Positions 1-5,270 of a stretch of 6,938 nucleotides of DNA are shown piece by piece. This DNA is from Natronomonas sp. Lineage in GTDB: Archaea > Halobacteriota > Halobacteria > Halobacteriales > Haloarculaceae. The notes under the pieces are model-generated. The model worked only from the letters and a program-made list of their open reading frames with translations, made no database searches and was not told the DNA's origin. Numbering within the stretch: position 1 is the first letter of the stretch; every line of letters starts with the position of its first letter. The stretch is from assembly GCA_007121575.1 (NCBI GenBank), contig SKKJ01000285.1, positions 1 through 6,938 of the forward strand, written 5' to 3'. Position numbers and translations under genes: made by a program.

Positions 1-402
1 GTACGCGCCGATGAACATACCGGCAACACCCCACAGCATCGGATAGTTACCGATACCGAGACTGGCGTAGGCGGCTCCGGGACAGATCCCCGACAGCCCC
101 CATCCGACGCCGAACACTGCCCCACCGAGGAGGACGTTCGAATCCATCGATTTCAGCCGTCGACCGTATCGTCGGCCAGTCAATGGGGCCGTTCTTCTCG
201 ACCGCGAGGCGAAGAAGTAAATCGGGGCGACGACCGCGACGGCACCACCCATCACAAACAGGAGTCCGAGATCCCACAGCTGTAAGAACGAGAGGACGAC
301 CTCTGGCCGAGCCATCTGGCTGAGCCCGAGTCCGAACCCGAAGGTGAGCCCCCCGGCGATTATGAGCGGCATGAAAAGCGGGTGTCGGGTCTTCTCGCTC
401 AT
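1..402 (-). CDS. YeeE/YedE-family membrane protein, second of pair (DUF6691-like), 3' end cut by window
   Basis: The frame is open from ATG at 400-402 to the left edge, giving 134 residues with no stop in the window. The protein is hydrophobic. Residues 11-29 and about 43-65 are likely membrane helices, followed by a basic cytoplasmic loop (about 67-85) and a third helix region. The motif GWGLSGICPGAAYASLG at residues 100-116 carries the conserved Cys (C107) and CPG element of the small YeeE/YedE (DUF6691) proteins, relatives of thiosulfate and sulfur-compound transporters. Such proteins are usually about 135-145 residues, so nearly the whole gene is present. The start overlaps the stop of the upstream YeeE gene (ATGA), which implies one transcript and translational coupling. 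The two half-size proteins probably together match one full-length YeeE/TsuA transporter. The transported substrate is inferred, not shown. Confidence 0.85.
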   Translation of the reverse strand, partial: MSEKTRHPLFMPLIIAGGLTFGFGLGLSQMARPEVVLSFLQLWDLGLLFVMGGAVAVVAPIYFFASRSRRTAPLTGRRYGRRLKSMDSNVLLGGAVFGVGWGLSGICPGAAYASLGIGNYPMLWGVAGMFIGAY

Positions 403-902
403 GGCGAGACCCCCATAGCCGAAACGAAGAGTGCGGTCCCGATCGCGATTGACATGAAGACGATGACGTTGATTATCGAAACCCCAGACGCCGAGCCGAC
501 GCCACAGATCCCGTGGCCGGAGGTACAGCCCTTTCCGAGGCGGGTACCGACGCCGACGAGGATACCGCCGGCGAAGAGTCGCCACGGCTGAACTTCGGTC
601 GTCCAGATGCCGCCCTGAACGGTGATCGCGTAGATGGCCGCGCCGGCGACGATGCTCAGCGTGAAGACGACGCGCCAATCGCGGGATTCGACGAATCGAG
701 TCTGTTGAAAGCGGGCTTGTTTCGAGACGTACGAGAGCGTCGACTCGAGGAACGTGCTCGCACCGGCGCTGATCCCCGTTCCGAGATAGATCGCAGCGGT
801 CGCGAGCCCGATGAGCAAGCCACCGAGCAGATAGTGTGCGATTCCCCGCGGGAAAAACTCCATCGCGGCCGAAACCACGAGCGCGACTGTGAACGTACTC
901 AT
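399..902 (-). CDS. YeeE/YedE-family sulfur-transport-like membrane protein, first of pair
   Basis: This is a 167-residue hydrophobic protein with about four to five membrane segments (roughly residues 23-40, 78-96, 107-122 and 141-162). The motif GKGCTSGHGICG at residues 123-134, with C126 and C133, is the hallmark of the YeeE/YedE (DUF395, TsuA-like) family. In that family conserved cysteines line a thiosulfate uptake path. The segment GTGISAGAST (41-50) is the matching element in the first half. The expected role is import of thiosulfate or a related reduced sulfur species across the cytoplasmic membrane, together with the overlapping downstream partner. ATG at 900-902 gives the longest form. 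Met14 (codon at 861-863, MEFFPRG) also begins close to where I would expect the family's conserved core to start, so it remains possible. No clear Shine-Dalgarno sequence precedes either. The family call is firm; the exact substrate is inference. Confidence 0.88.
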   Translation of the reverse strand: MSTFTVALVVSAAMEFFPRGIAHYLLGGLLIGLATAAIYLGTGISAGASTFLESTLSYVSKQARFQQTRFVESRDWRVVFTLSIVAGAAIYAITVQGGIWTTEVQPWRLFAGGILVGVGTRLGKGCTSGHGICGVGSASGVSIINVIVFMSIAIGTALFVSAMGVSP

Positions 903-958
903 ATATCTACCGAGAGGAACCTTACGCGTTTGAATGGTTCGTCACCGGCAGATTCCGG

Positions 959-977
959 CAGGTTTCTCCGACACCTG
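959..977. promoter_or_regulatory. Inverted repeat near the predicted YeeE transcription start
   Basis: CAGGT (959-963) and ACCTG (973-977) form a 5-bp inverted repeat with a 9-nt spacer. It lies at or just before the transcription start predicted from the TATA element at 986-995. A direct repeat, CCGGCAG at 945-951 and 955-961, overlaps its edge. The position would suit an operator that blocks initiation, or a small leader hairpin. The short arms make this only a candidate. Confidence 0.25.
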
Positions 978-985
978 TGAAGATG

Positions 986-995
986 GTATATAAAT
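986..995 (-). promoter_or_regulatory. TATA-like element, proximal, for the YeeE pair
   Basis: Read on the minus strand this is ATTTATATAC in an AT-rich stretch. It would place transcription start roughly 25 bp further on, near 960-966, leaving a leader of about 60 nt before the ATG at 902. It is the better-placed of two identical 10-bp elements. The core also reads acceptably as a TATA element on the plus strand, but no plus-strand gene follows. The assignment rests on sequence and position only. Confidence 0.5.
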
Positions 996-1017
996 TAGGG
1001 ATATCACGTAAACGATC

Positions 1018-1027
1018 GTATATAAAT
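1018..1027 (-). promoter_or_regulatory. Second identical TATA-like element, 32 bp upstream
   Basis: This is an exact copy of the 10-bp element at 986-995, in the same orientation and offset by 32 bp, about three helical turns. It partly overlaps the 8-bp palindrome ACGATCGT (1012-1019). It could be a second promoter giving a longer leader, or half of a paired regulator site. Chance similarity in an AT-rich spacer is also possible. Confidence 0.35.
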
Positions 1028-1040
1028 GGAAATTGTTTAG

Positions 1041-1061
1041 CATACAATAACATGGAGTATG
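1041..1061. promoter_or_regulatory. CATAC-N11-GTATG inverted repeat upstream of the YeeE promoters
   Basis: CATAC (1041-1045) and GTATG (1057-1061) form a 5-bp inverted repeat with an 11-bp spacer. The arm centres are 16 bp apart, a geometry compatible with a dimeric helix-turn-helix protein. It lies between the CHRD remnant stop (1068-1070) and the distal TATA element. No regulator gene is visible in the window, so this is a weak candidate. Confidence 0.2.
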
Positions 1062-1067
1062 AAGCTT

Positions 1068-1643
1068 TTAAACGACGATCCATCCCCCAACCGGACGTGG
1101 TCTGATTATCCCCGCGATCTCTCGGCGTGGTTCGGGTCCGGTTTCGACCGTGACGACAGCGTTACCTTCGTTCAGTTCGCCCCAGAGAAGGTCCGAAACG
1201 CCCCCATCGGAAACATCATCATCCTCGATCGTCCCCGTTATTGTCTCATGGATAAACGGGTCGCCAGTCACGACAGCCCCGCTTCCGTCCGGTCCGTATA
1301 GCTGGACCAGCGATGACCCGTCTGCGGGGCCCTCGTCACGAATGTGTATTTCACGAGCGTGATCTGTTAACCGCCTCACGCTCAGTGTAAAGGTCAGCGG
1401 CTCCGTTTCACCTCCGGTCAAATCTAGCCGCCCCTTCCCTCTGAAGTTCACTTTGTCGTGTCCCGGTATCGAGGGATTGTCAGATAGCCGGGCAAAAAAG
1501 GTGGGCTCTACGTCTCTGTGGCCACTAGCTGTGGCTGTTCCCGTCCCGAATGCGATCGCGAAGCTACCGTCCCAATACGGGATGAAGTGTTTGTCAAAAA
1601 ACTGAACAGTCCGCTATCGGAGGGAGCAGACAATACCACGCAT
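1068..1643 (-). pseudogene. CHRD-domain protein gene with decayed 5' end
   Basis: The frame from 1613 down to TAA at 1068-1070 encodes a recognisable CHRD domain, a beta-rich extracytoplasmic fold of unknown function. Visible elements are FFARLSDNPSIPG at the start, REIHIRDEGPADGSSLVQLYGP in the middle, and GNAVVTVET plus REIAGIIRP near the end. The only ordinary start in the open part is GTG at 1449-1451, which would remove the first strand of the domain, because homology-like sequence continues upstream of it. Further up in the same frame, an ATG at 1641-1643 sits just after a purine-rich tract (GGAAGGAAGG on the minus strand, 1646-1655), but the tenth codon is TAG (1614-1616). Between the TAG and the domain lies KHFIPYWDGSFAIAFGTGTA and then TASG, which resembles a signal peptide whose twin arginines are replaced by Asp-Lys. 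I infer a once-secreted protein now inactivated. A translated product from GTG, or a sequencing error, remains possible. Confidence 0.6.
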
Positions 1644-1689
1644 CACCTTCCTTCCCCCGACCTTCAGTCACTCGGATACCGTCCGCGTC

Positions 1690-2148
1690 TCACTGGTCGT
1701 CCGGATGTGCCACCTCGAGTTCGAAGTCGTCCCTGGCATACGCGACGCAGGTGAGCACCCATCCCGCTGCGATCTGATCGTCGTCCAAGTACTCGTTTCC
1801 ATCGTGGACGACCACGTCGTTCGCGTCGCCGTCATATTTCGCGGTACACTGGCCACATCTGCCGACTTCACAGGAGTACGGGATGTCGACGCCCGCATCG
1901 AGCGCCGGATACAGTATCGCCTCGTCCTCCGGTGTCTCGACCTCGATCCGATCGTCGTTGTCGAGGTAGACCACCTGATACGTGGTCGCGTCGGGGTCAT
2001 CCTCAAGACAGCCGGCGAGTACGACCGCAGCGCTACCTCCAATCGTCGTGAGTATCCGTCGCCGCGCGATCGAACACGAGCGATCTGGATCCTCTACAGA
2101 CGGGTCGTCGACCGCTTCGCCGACGCGAGGATCGGATTCGTCAATCAT
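1690..2148 (-). CDS. Tat-type lipoprotein with plant-type [2Fe-2S] ferredoxin domain
   Basis: This 152-residue acidic protein carries one electron on a [2Fe-2S] cluster. The ligands are the CX4CX2C set C93, C98 and C101 (SCEVGRCGQC) and the distal C134 (VLTC), the plant-type ferredoxin spacing. The N-terminus has a 25-residue acidic lead, then RRRILT (29-34), a short hydrophobic stretch (35-46) and a lipobox LAGC (44-47). That is the typical haloarchaeal Tat lipoprotein signal, so the mature protein should be anchored outside the membrane at C47, folded with its cluster before export. A 45-residue stretch links the anchor to the first ligand. ATG at 2146-2148 has no clear Shine-Dalgarno sequence and may be nearly leaderless. 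No reductase or partner enzyme is adjacent, so its redox partner is unknown. The ferredoxin domain is certain; export by Tat is strongly inferred from the signal. Confidence 0.9.
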   Translation of the reverse strand: MIDESDPRVGEAVDDPSVEDPDRSCSIARRRILTTIGGSAAVVLAGCLEDDPDATTYQVVYLDNDDRIEVETPEDEAILYPALDAGVDIPYSCEVGRCGQCTAKYDGDANDVVVHDGNEYLDDDQIAAGWVLTCVAYARDDFELEVAHPDDQ

Positions 2149-2169
2149 ATCGGAGACAATAGATCAGAG

Positions 2170-2177
2170 TCAAAAAG
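2170..2177 (-). promoter_or_regulatory. Weak T-rich promoter candidate for the ferredoxin gene
   Basis: On the minus strand CTTTTTGA lies about 22-29 bp before the ferredoxin ATG (2146-2148), the usual TATA position for a leaderless haloarchaeal transcript. The match to a TATA box is poor. The same T-run could instead serve as a termination signal for larC, which ends about 100 bp upstream. Confidence 0.22.
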
Positions 2178-2256
2178 CAATTCTATGGTTCTCACCGGCT
2201 GGAACGGCACTAGCGGCTTTATGCGAGAAATGAACCAACGATAACCACACGTCACC

Positions 2257-2277
2257 GATCGGGGAGCCATCCCGATC
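2257..2277 (-). terminator. Hairpin at the larC stop codon
   Basis: GATCGGG (2257-2263) and CCCGATC (2271-2277) form a perfect 7-bp stem with a 7-nt loop. The stem overlaps the larC TGA (2276-2278) and is GC-rich. No U-tract follows directly; the nearest T-run on this strand is about 80 nt on, at 2172-2176. It may aid termination or protect the 3' end of the larC message. The role is inferred. Confidence 0.35.
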
Positions 2278-3643
2278 AGCGTTGGTCGTAATAGGCCGTT
2301 TCGGCACGACGCATAACCTCTCTGATCGGCACATCGGTCGCCTCGGCGACGGCCAACGCATCGTCATACTCTGCACTCACATCGTAGATCTCATCAGCGT
2401 CGTCCGAAGCGATCTTAACAGACACGTCGTAGGTCTCATCGCCGACGGTGAGTTCGACCGTTTCGAAGGAGCGATCGGCGATCCAACGGTGTTGCACAGC
2501 GGTTTCTCGAATGCCGAGCGTTCCCGTTTCAACGGCGAGTCGTTTCGCGACCCGCTGGACGTCCCCCGGCCGAACGACGACCTTTATGAGATGACCGGGA
2601 CGGGATTTCTTCATCGTTGCGGGGAGGATCGTCACGTCCCGTGCGCCCGCATCGGTGAGTCGATCTTGGAGCCCACCGAGCGTTTCTGGAGACGCGTCGT
2701 CGACGTTCGTTTCGAGCACGCGAATGCCGTCCGGTATGAGACGGCCACTCGCTTCACCGAGGGTCGCTTTAACGACGTTCGGTCGGTTCTCGAAGGATTT
2801 ATCCCCAGCACCGTAACCAACGGTACCAGTTTTGAGCGGCGGCGAGGAATCGACGCCGTCGGCGATGTGGGCGAGGATGGCCGCACCGGTCGGCGTGAGC
2901 AGTTCGGTTTCGAGCGGTCCGCCGGAAAGCGTCCACGACGCCTTTTCAGCGATATACGAAACCGCAGGCGTCGGGACGGGATAGACGCCATGGCTCATCG
3001 AAACCTCGCCGCCGCCGGCGAAGATCGGCGTCGTCACGACGCGGCCGACATCGAGGTCGGCGAGTAGCAAGGTGGAGCCGACGATATCCGCGATCGCGTC
3101 GTCGGCTCCGACCTCGTGAAAGTGTGTTTCCTCAAGGTCCGTGCCGTGGACGCGTGCTTCGGCCTCTCCGAGCAATCGAAAGATCGCTTTCGCGTCCGCT
3201 TCGACGGCGGGTGGGAGTCCCATTTCAGCGACGATATCGCGGCATTCGGCGTACGTTCGGTCCGGGCCAGCACCCTCAGCGTGATGGTCGTGAGTGTGGG
3301 AATGGTCGTGGTCGTGACTGTGATCGTGGTCGTGACTGTGATCGTGGTCGTGACTGTGATCGTGGTCGTGACTGTGGGAATGGTCGTGAGTGTGATCGTG
3401 GCTGTCAGCGTGATTATCGCTGTGGCTCTGCGACTGGTCGGTGGACTCTGCATCCGTATCGATCAACACGTCAACGGTCGTTGCGTGAATTCCGTTCTTG
3501 ATGGTTTCGCCGATTCGATACTCGACGCCGAGATCCGCTTCGACGGGAGCGAGTACGTCCGGGTCGGCACCAACGGCGAGCAGCGCGGCGAGGATCATAT
3601 CGCCACTCGCGCCGGTCCGACCGTCGAAAACGAGCGTTTGCAT
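2276..3643 (-). CDS. larC: LarC: nickel insertion protein for the pyridinium-3,5-bisthiocarboxylic acid mononucleotide cofactor
   Basis: LarC inserts nickel into the pincer precursor made by LarB and LarE, yielding the nickel-pincer nucleotide used by lactate racemase and related enzymes. The 455-residue product contains the family start MQTLVFDGRTGASGDM (1-16), HFHEVGADDAIADIVG (174-189), SHGVYPVPTPAV (217-228), ELLTPTGAAIL (247-257), NVDDASPE (313-320) and MKKSRPG (344-350). The N- and C-terminal halves are in one frame, unlike the Lactobacillus gene, where they are joined by ribosomal frameshifting. Residues 74-121 form a loop with about 23 histidines, mostly as SHDHDH units, suitable for nickel binding or storage. 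I chose the ATG at 3641-3643 because the conserved sequence begins there; an in-frame ATG at 3704-3706 would add 21 unconserved residues across the divergent promoter. No larB, larE or larA lies in the window, so the client enzyme is unknown. Confidence 0.93.
   Translation of the reverse strand: MQTLVFDGRTGASGDMILAALLAVGADPDVLAPVEADLGVEYRIGETIKNGIHATTVDVLIDTDAESTDQSQSHSDNHADSHDHTHDHSHSHDHDHSHDHDHSHDHDHSHDHDHSHTHDHHAEGAGPDRTYAECRDIVAEMGLPPAVEADAKAIFRLLGEAEARVHGTDLEETHFHEVGADDAIADIVGSTLLLADLDVGRVVTTPIFAGGGEVSMSHGVYPVPTPAVSYIAEKASWTLSGGPLETELLTPTGAAILAHIADGVDSSPPLKTGTVGYGAGDKSFENRPNVVKATLGEASGRLIPDGIRVLETNVDDASPETLGGLQDRLTDAGARDVTILPATMKKSRPGHLIKVVVRPGDVQRVAKRLAVETGTLGIRETAVQHRWIADRSFETVELTVGDETYDVSVKIASDDADEIYDVSAEYDDALAVAEATDVPIREVMRRAETAYYDQR
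3308..3376 (-). repeat. 18-bp in-frame tandem repeat inside larC encoding SHDHDH units
   Basis: Three perfect 18-bp copies (3308-3325, 3326-3343, 3344-3361) are followed by a 15-bp partial copy (3362-3376). Degenerate related sequence continues on both sides, roughly 3280-3400. Each unit is six codons and reads DHSHDH on the minus strand, so copy-number change would lengthen or shorten the metal-binding loop without a frameshift. The perfect identity of the copies suggests recent expansion or homogenisation. Confidence 0.92.
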
Positions 3644-3738
3644 ACGTGTGCTGTGATCGCCGCGGCGAAAAATGACGCGGTCGGACGAACGAGCAACGCT
3701 CCGCAATCCCTAAACCGGCTTCAGCCCTTCATCCGGTA
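3644..3738. promoter_or_regulatory. Divergent larC / rfcL promoter region
   Basis: These 95 bp separate the two divergent starts. On the plus strand, TAAACC (3711-3716) lies about 25 bp before the rfcL ATG. On the minus strand, CATTTTTC (3674-3667) lies about 27 bp before the larC ATG. Both distances suit leaderless haloarchaeal transcripts. Neither box is a strong TATA match and no Shine-Dalgarno sequence is evident before either start. Confidence 0.45.
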
Positions 3739-5226
3739 ATGGTAGATTGGACCGAGCGATACCGACCGTCCACGCTGTCGGAGGTCCGCGGAAACGACAA
3801 GGCTCGCGACGCGTTCAAATCGTGGGCGGAGACGTGGGACGAACACGGCGAAGCGGTCGTCATTTACGGCTCGCCGGGAGTGGGGAAAACGTCGGCCGCA
3901 CACGCGCTCGCCGCCGATATGGGTTGGCCGGTCTTCGAGATGAACGCGTCGGACGCTCGGACCAAAGACGAAATCGAGCGGTTCGCGGGCCGTGCGGCGG
4001 CGAACTCGACGCTCGGCGGCGGTCGACAGTTGATCATCCTCGACGAAGCCGACAATCTGCATCAGCACAAAGACCGTGGAGGGGCGGCCGCGATGACCCG
4101 ACTCGTGAAAAACGCCACGCAACCGATCGTCCTGATCGCGAACGACTACTACGATATGTCCCGCGGGCTTCGAAACGCCTGTCGGGAGATCGAATTCCGC
4201 GACGTATCGGCGCGATCGATCGTACCGGTGCTCAGAGATATCTGTCGGCAAGAGAACATCGAGTTCGATGAAGCCGTCCTGAAGCGGATCGCCGAGACGA
4301 ACCGCGGTGATCTTCGCGGTGCGATTAAAGACCTGCAATCGAGATCGCACGAGGGTCAGATCGTCGCCGAAGGAAGCGAAGGTGAACGTGACCGAACCGA
4401 GGACATATTCACGCTTCTCGATTCGGTGCTCAAAGAGGAATCGGCCGAAGAAGCGCTTCAAACAGCGTACGCGACCGACGAAACGCCCGATAATTTGCTC
4501 CAGTGGATCGAGGATAAAGTCCCGAAAGTCTACGCTGACGCGGAGTTGGCGGACGCCTACGAACATCTCGCGAACGCTGACGTGTGGCTGGGAAGAGTTC
4601 GGGCGACACAGAATTACAGCTACTGGCGCTATGCGACCGACAACGTCGCCGCCGGTGTCGCCGCAGTCAGGCAGAGCGACAGAGGTGGCTGGACCCGGTA
4701 CGGTGGTGCGCCGTATCGCTCCTCACGAGATGCGACGCGAGATTATATCGCCGAGCGGATCGCCGAGACCGCGGGCGTTTCGACCGCGACGGCCCGACGG
4801 GAGATCATGCCGTACCTCTCGGCGATGACGCATCACTGTCGGAACCGCGAACTGACGGTGCAGATGGTCGCTCGGTATGAGCTGGACGCCGAACACGTCG
4901 CGTTCATTACCGGCTCTGGAAAGACGACGAACAAAGTTGAGGGAATCATCGAAGAGGCGAGAGAGCGGCGTGAGACGGCCACCGTCGAACATTCCGGTGG
5001 AGCATTCGCCCCGGCAGAGTCGGCGTCGGACGGTTCGGAGAACACGGACGATGAAGAGAGCGTTGGCGCGGGGACGCTCGCGGAGTTCGGCACAGCCGGC
5101 GAAGACGCGACCGCCGAAACGCAAGCCGACTCCGAAAAGGAATCGGCGACGGATTCGGTCGAGTCGACCGAAGAAAGCGCTGCTGAGGAAAACGACGGAC
5201 AGTCGGGGCTTTCCGATTTCATGTGA
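3739..5226 (+). CDS. rfcL: Replication factor C large subunit (clamp loader)
   Basis: RfcL works with the small subunit RfcS to open the PCNA ring and load it on primer-template DNA, driven by ATP. The 495-residue protein opens with the RFC-box region WTERYRP (4-10), then Walker A GSPGVGKT (44-51), Walker B LIILDEAD (98-105), a sensor-1 segment around IVLIAND (130-136) and GDLRGAIKDLQ (190-200) with the sensor-2 arginine. An alpha-helical collar domain covers about 221-390. Residues 425-487 are a low-complexity linker rich in Glu, Asp, Ser, Ala and Thr. The protein ends in QSGLSDFM (488-495), a PCNA-interacting (PIP-like) motif. No intein interrupts the ATPase motifs, although inteins occur in some archaeal rfc genes. 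The length is normal for haloarchaea. It is a single-gene unit, divergent from larC and convergent with the ABC permease. The ATG is probably leaderless. Confidence 0.97.
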   Translation: MVDWTERYRPSTLSEVRGNDKARDAFKSWAETWDEHGEAVVIYGSPGVGKTSAAHALAADMGWPVFEMNASDARTKDEIERFAGRAAANSTLGGGRQLIILDEADNLHQHKDRGGAAAMTRLVKNATQPIVLIANDYYDMSRGLRNACREIEFRDVSARSIVPVLRDICRQENIEFDEAVLKRIAETNRGDLRGAIKDLQSRSHEGQIVAEGSEGERDRTEDIFTLLDSVLKEESAEEALQTAYATDETPDNLLQWIEDKVPKVYADAELADAYEHLANADVWLGRVRATQNYSYWRYATDNVAAGVAAVRQSDRGGWTRYGGAPYRSSRDATRDYIAERIAETAGVSTATARREIMPYLSAMTHHCRNRELTVQMVARYELDAEHVAFITGSGKTTNKVEGIIEEARERRETATVEHSGGAFAPAESASDGSENTDDEESVGAGTLAEFGTAGEDATAETQADSEKESATDSVESTEESAAEENDGQSGLSDFM

Positions 5227-5239
5227 GCTCGGAAGGAAC

Positions 5240-5270
5240 GTCCAGTAGACGTGGACTCACTTTCGTTTCG
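5240..5270 (+). terminator. Small hairpin and T-rich stretch between convergent rfcL and permease genes
   Basis: GTCCA (5240-5244) and TGGAC (5252-5256) form a 5-bp stem with a 7-nt loop in the 30-bp gap between the two stop codons. A T-rich tract, TTTCGTTTCG (5261-5270), follows on the plus strand. This would fit termination of rfcL, but the stem is short and the assignment is tentative. Confidence 0.3.

Noticed and set aside
47..277. Minus-strand 76-codon open frame
   Set aside because: It is an out-of-frame shadow of the left-edge YeeE-type gene, which carries the CPG motif and a coupled start.
2188..2205. GGTTC-containing stretch with GTTC/GAAC arms, considered as a tRNA T-arm
   Set aside because: No acceptor, D or anticodon stem can be built around it on either strand.
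1705..2244. Plus-strand 179-codon open frame opposite the ferredoxin gene
   Set aside because: It is antisense to the ferredoxin, whose cluster ligands and lipobox leave no doubt about the coding strand.
3308..3376. Regularly repeated sequence resembling a repeat array such as CRISPR
   Set aside because: The 18-bp units are contiguous with no spacers, and they encode SHDHDH in frame within larC.
3644..3706. Upstream ATG extension of larC by 21 residues
   Set aside because: The family's conserved start MQTLVFDGRTGASGDM begins at 3643, and the extension covers the divergent promoter region with no family-like sequence.
3116..3739. Plus-strand open frame of 207 codons with a Val/Thr/Ile-rich repeat
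   Set aside because: It is the complement of larC; the hydrophobic repeat is only the antisense reading of the His-rich tandem repeat, and larC has clear family motifs.
3721..4566. Minus-strand 281-codon open frame opposite rfcL
   Set aside because: It is antisense to the well-supported rfcL ATPase domain and shows no recognisable motif.
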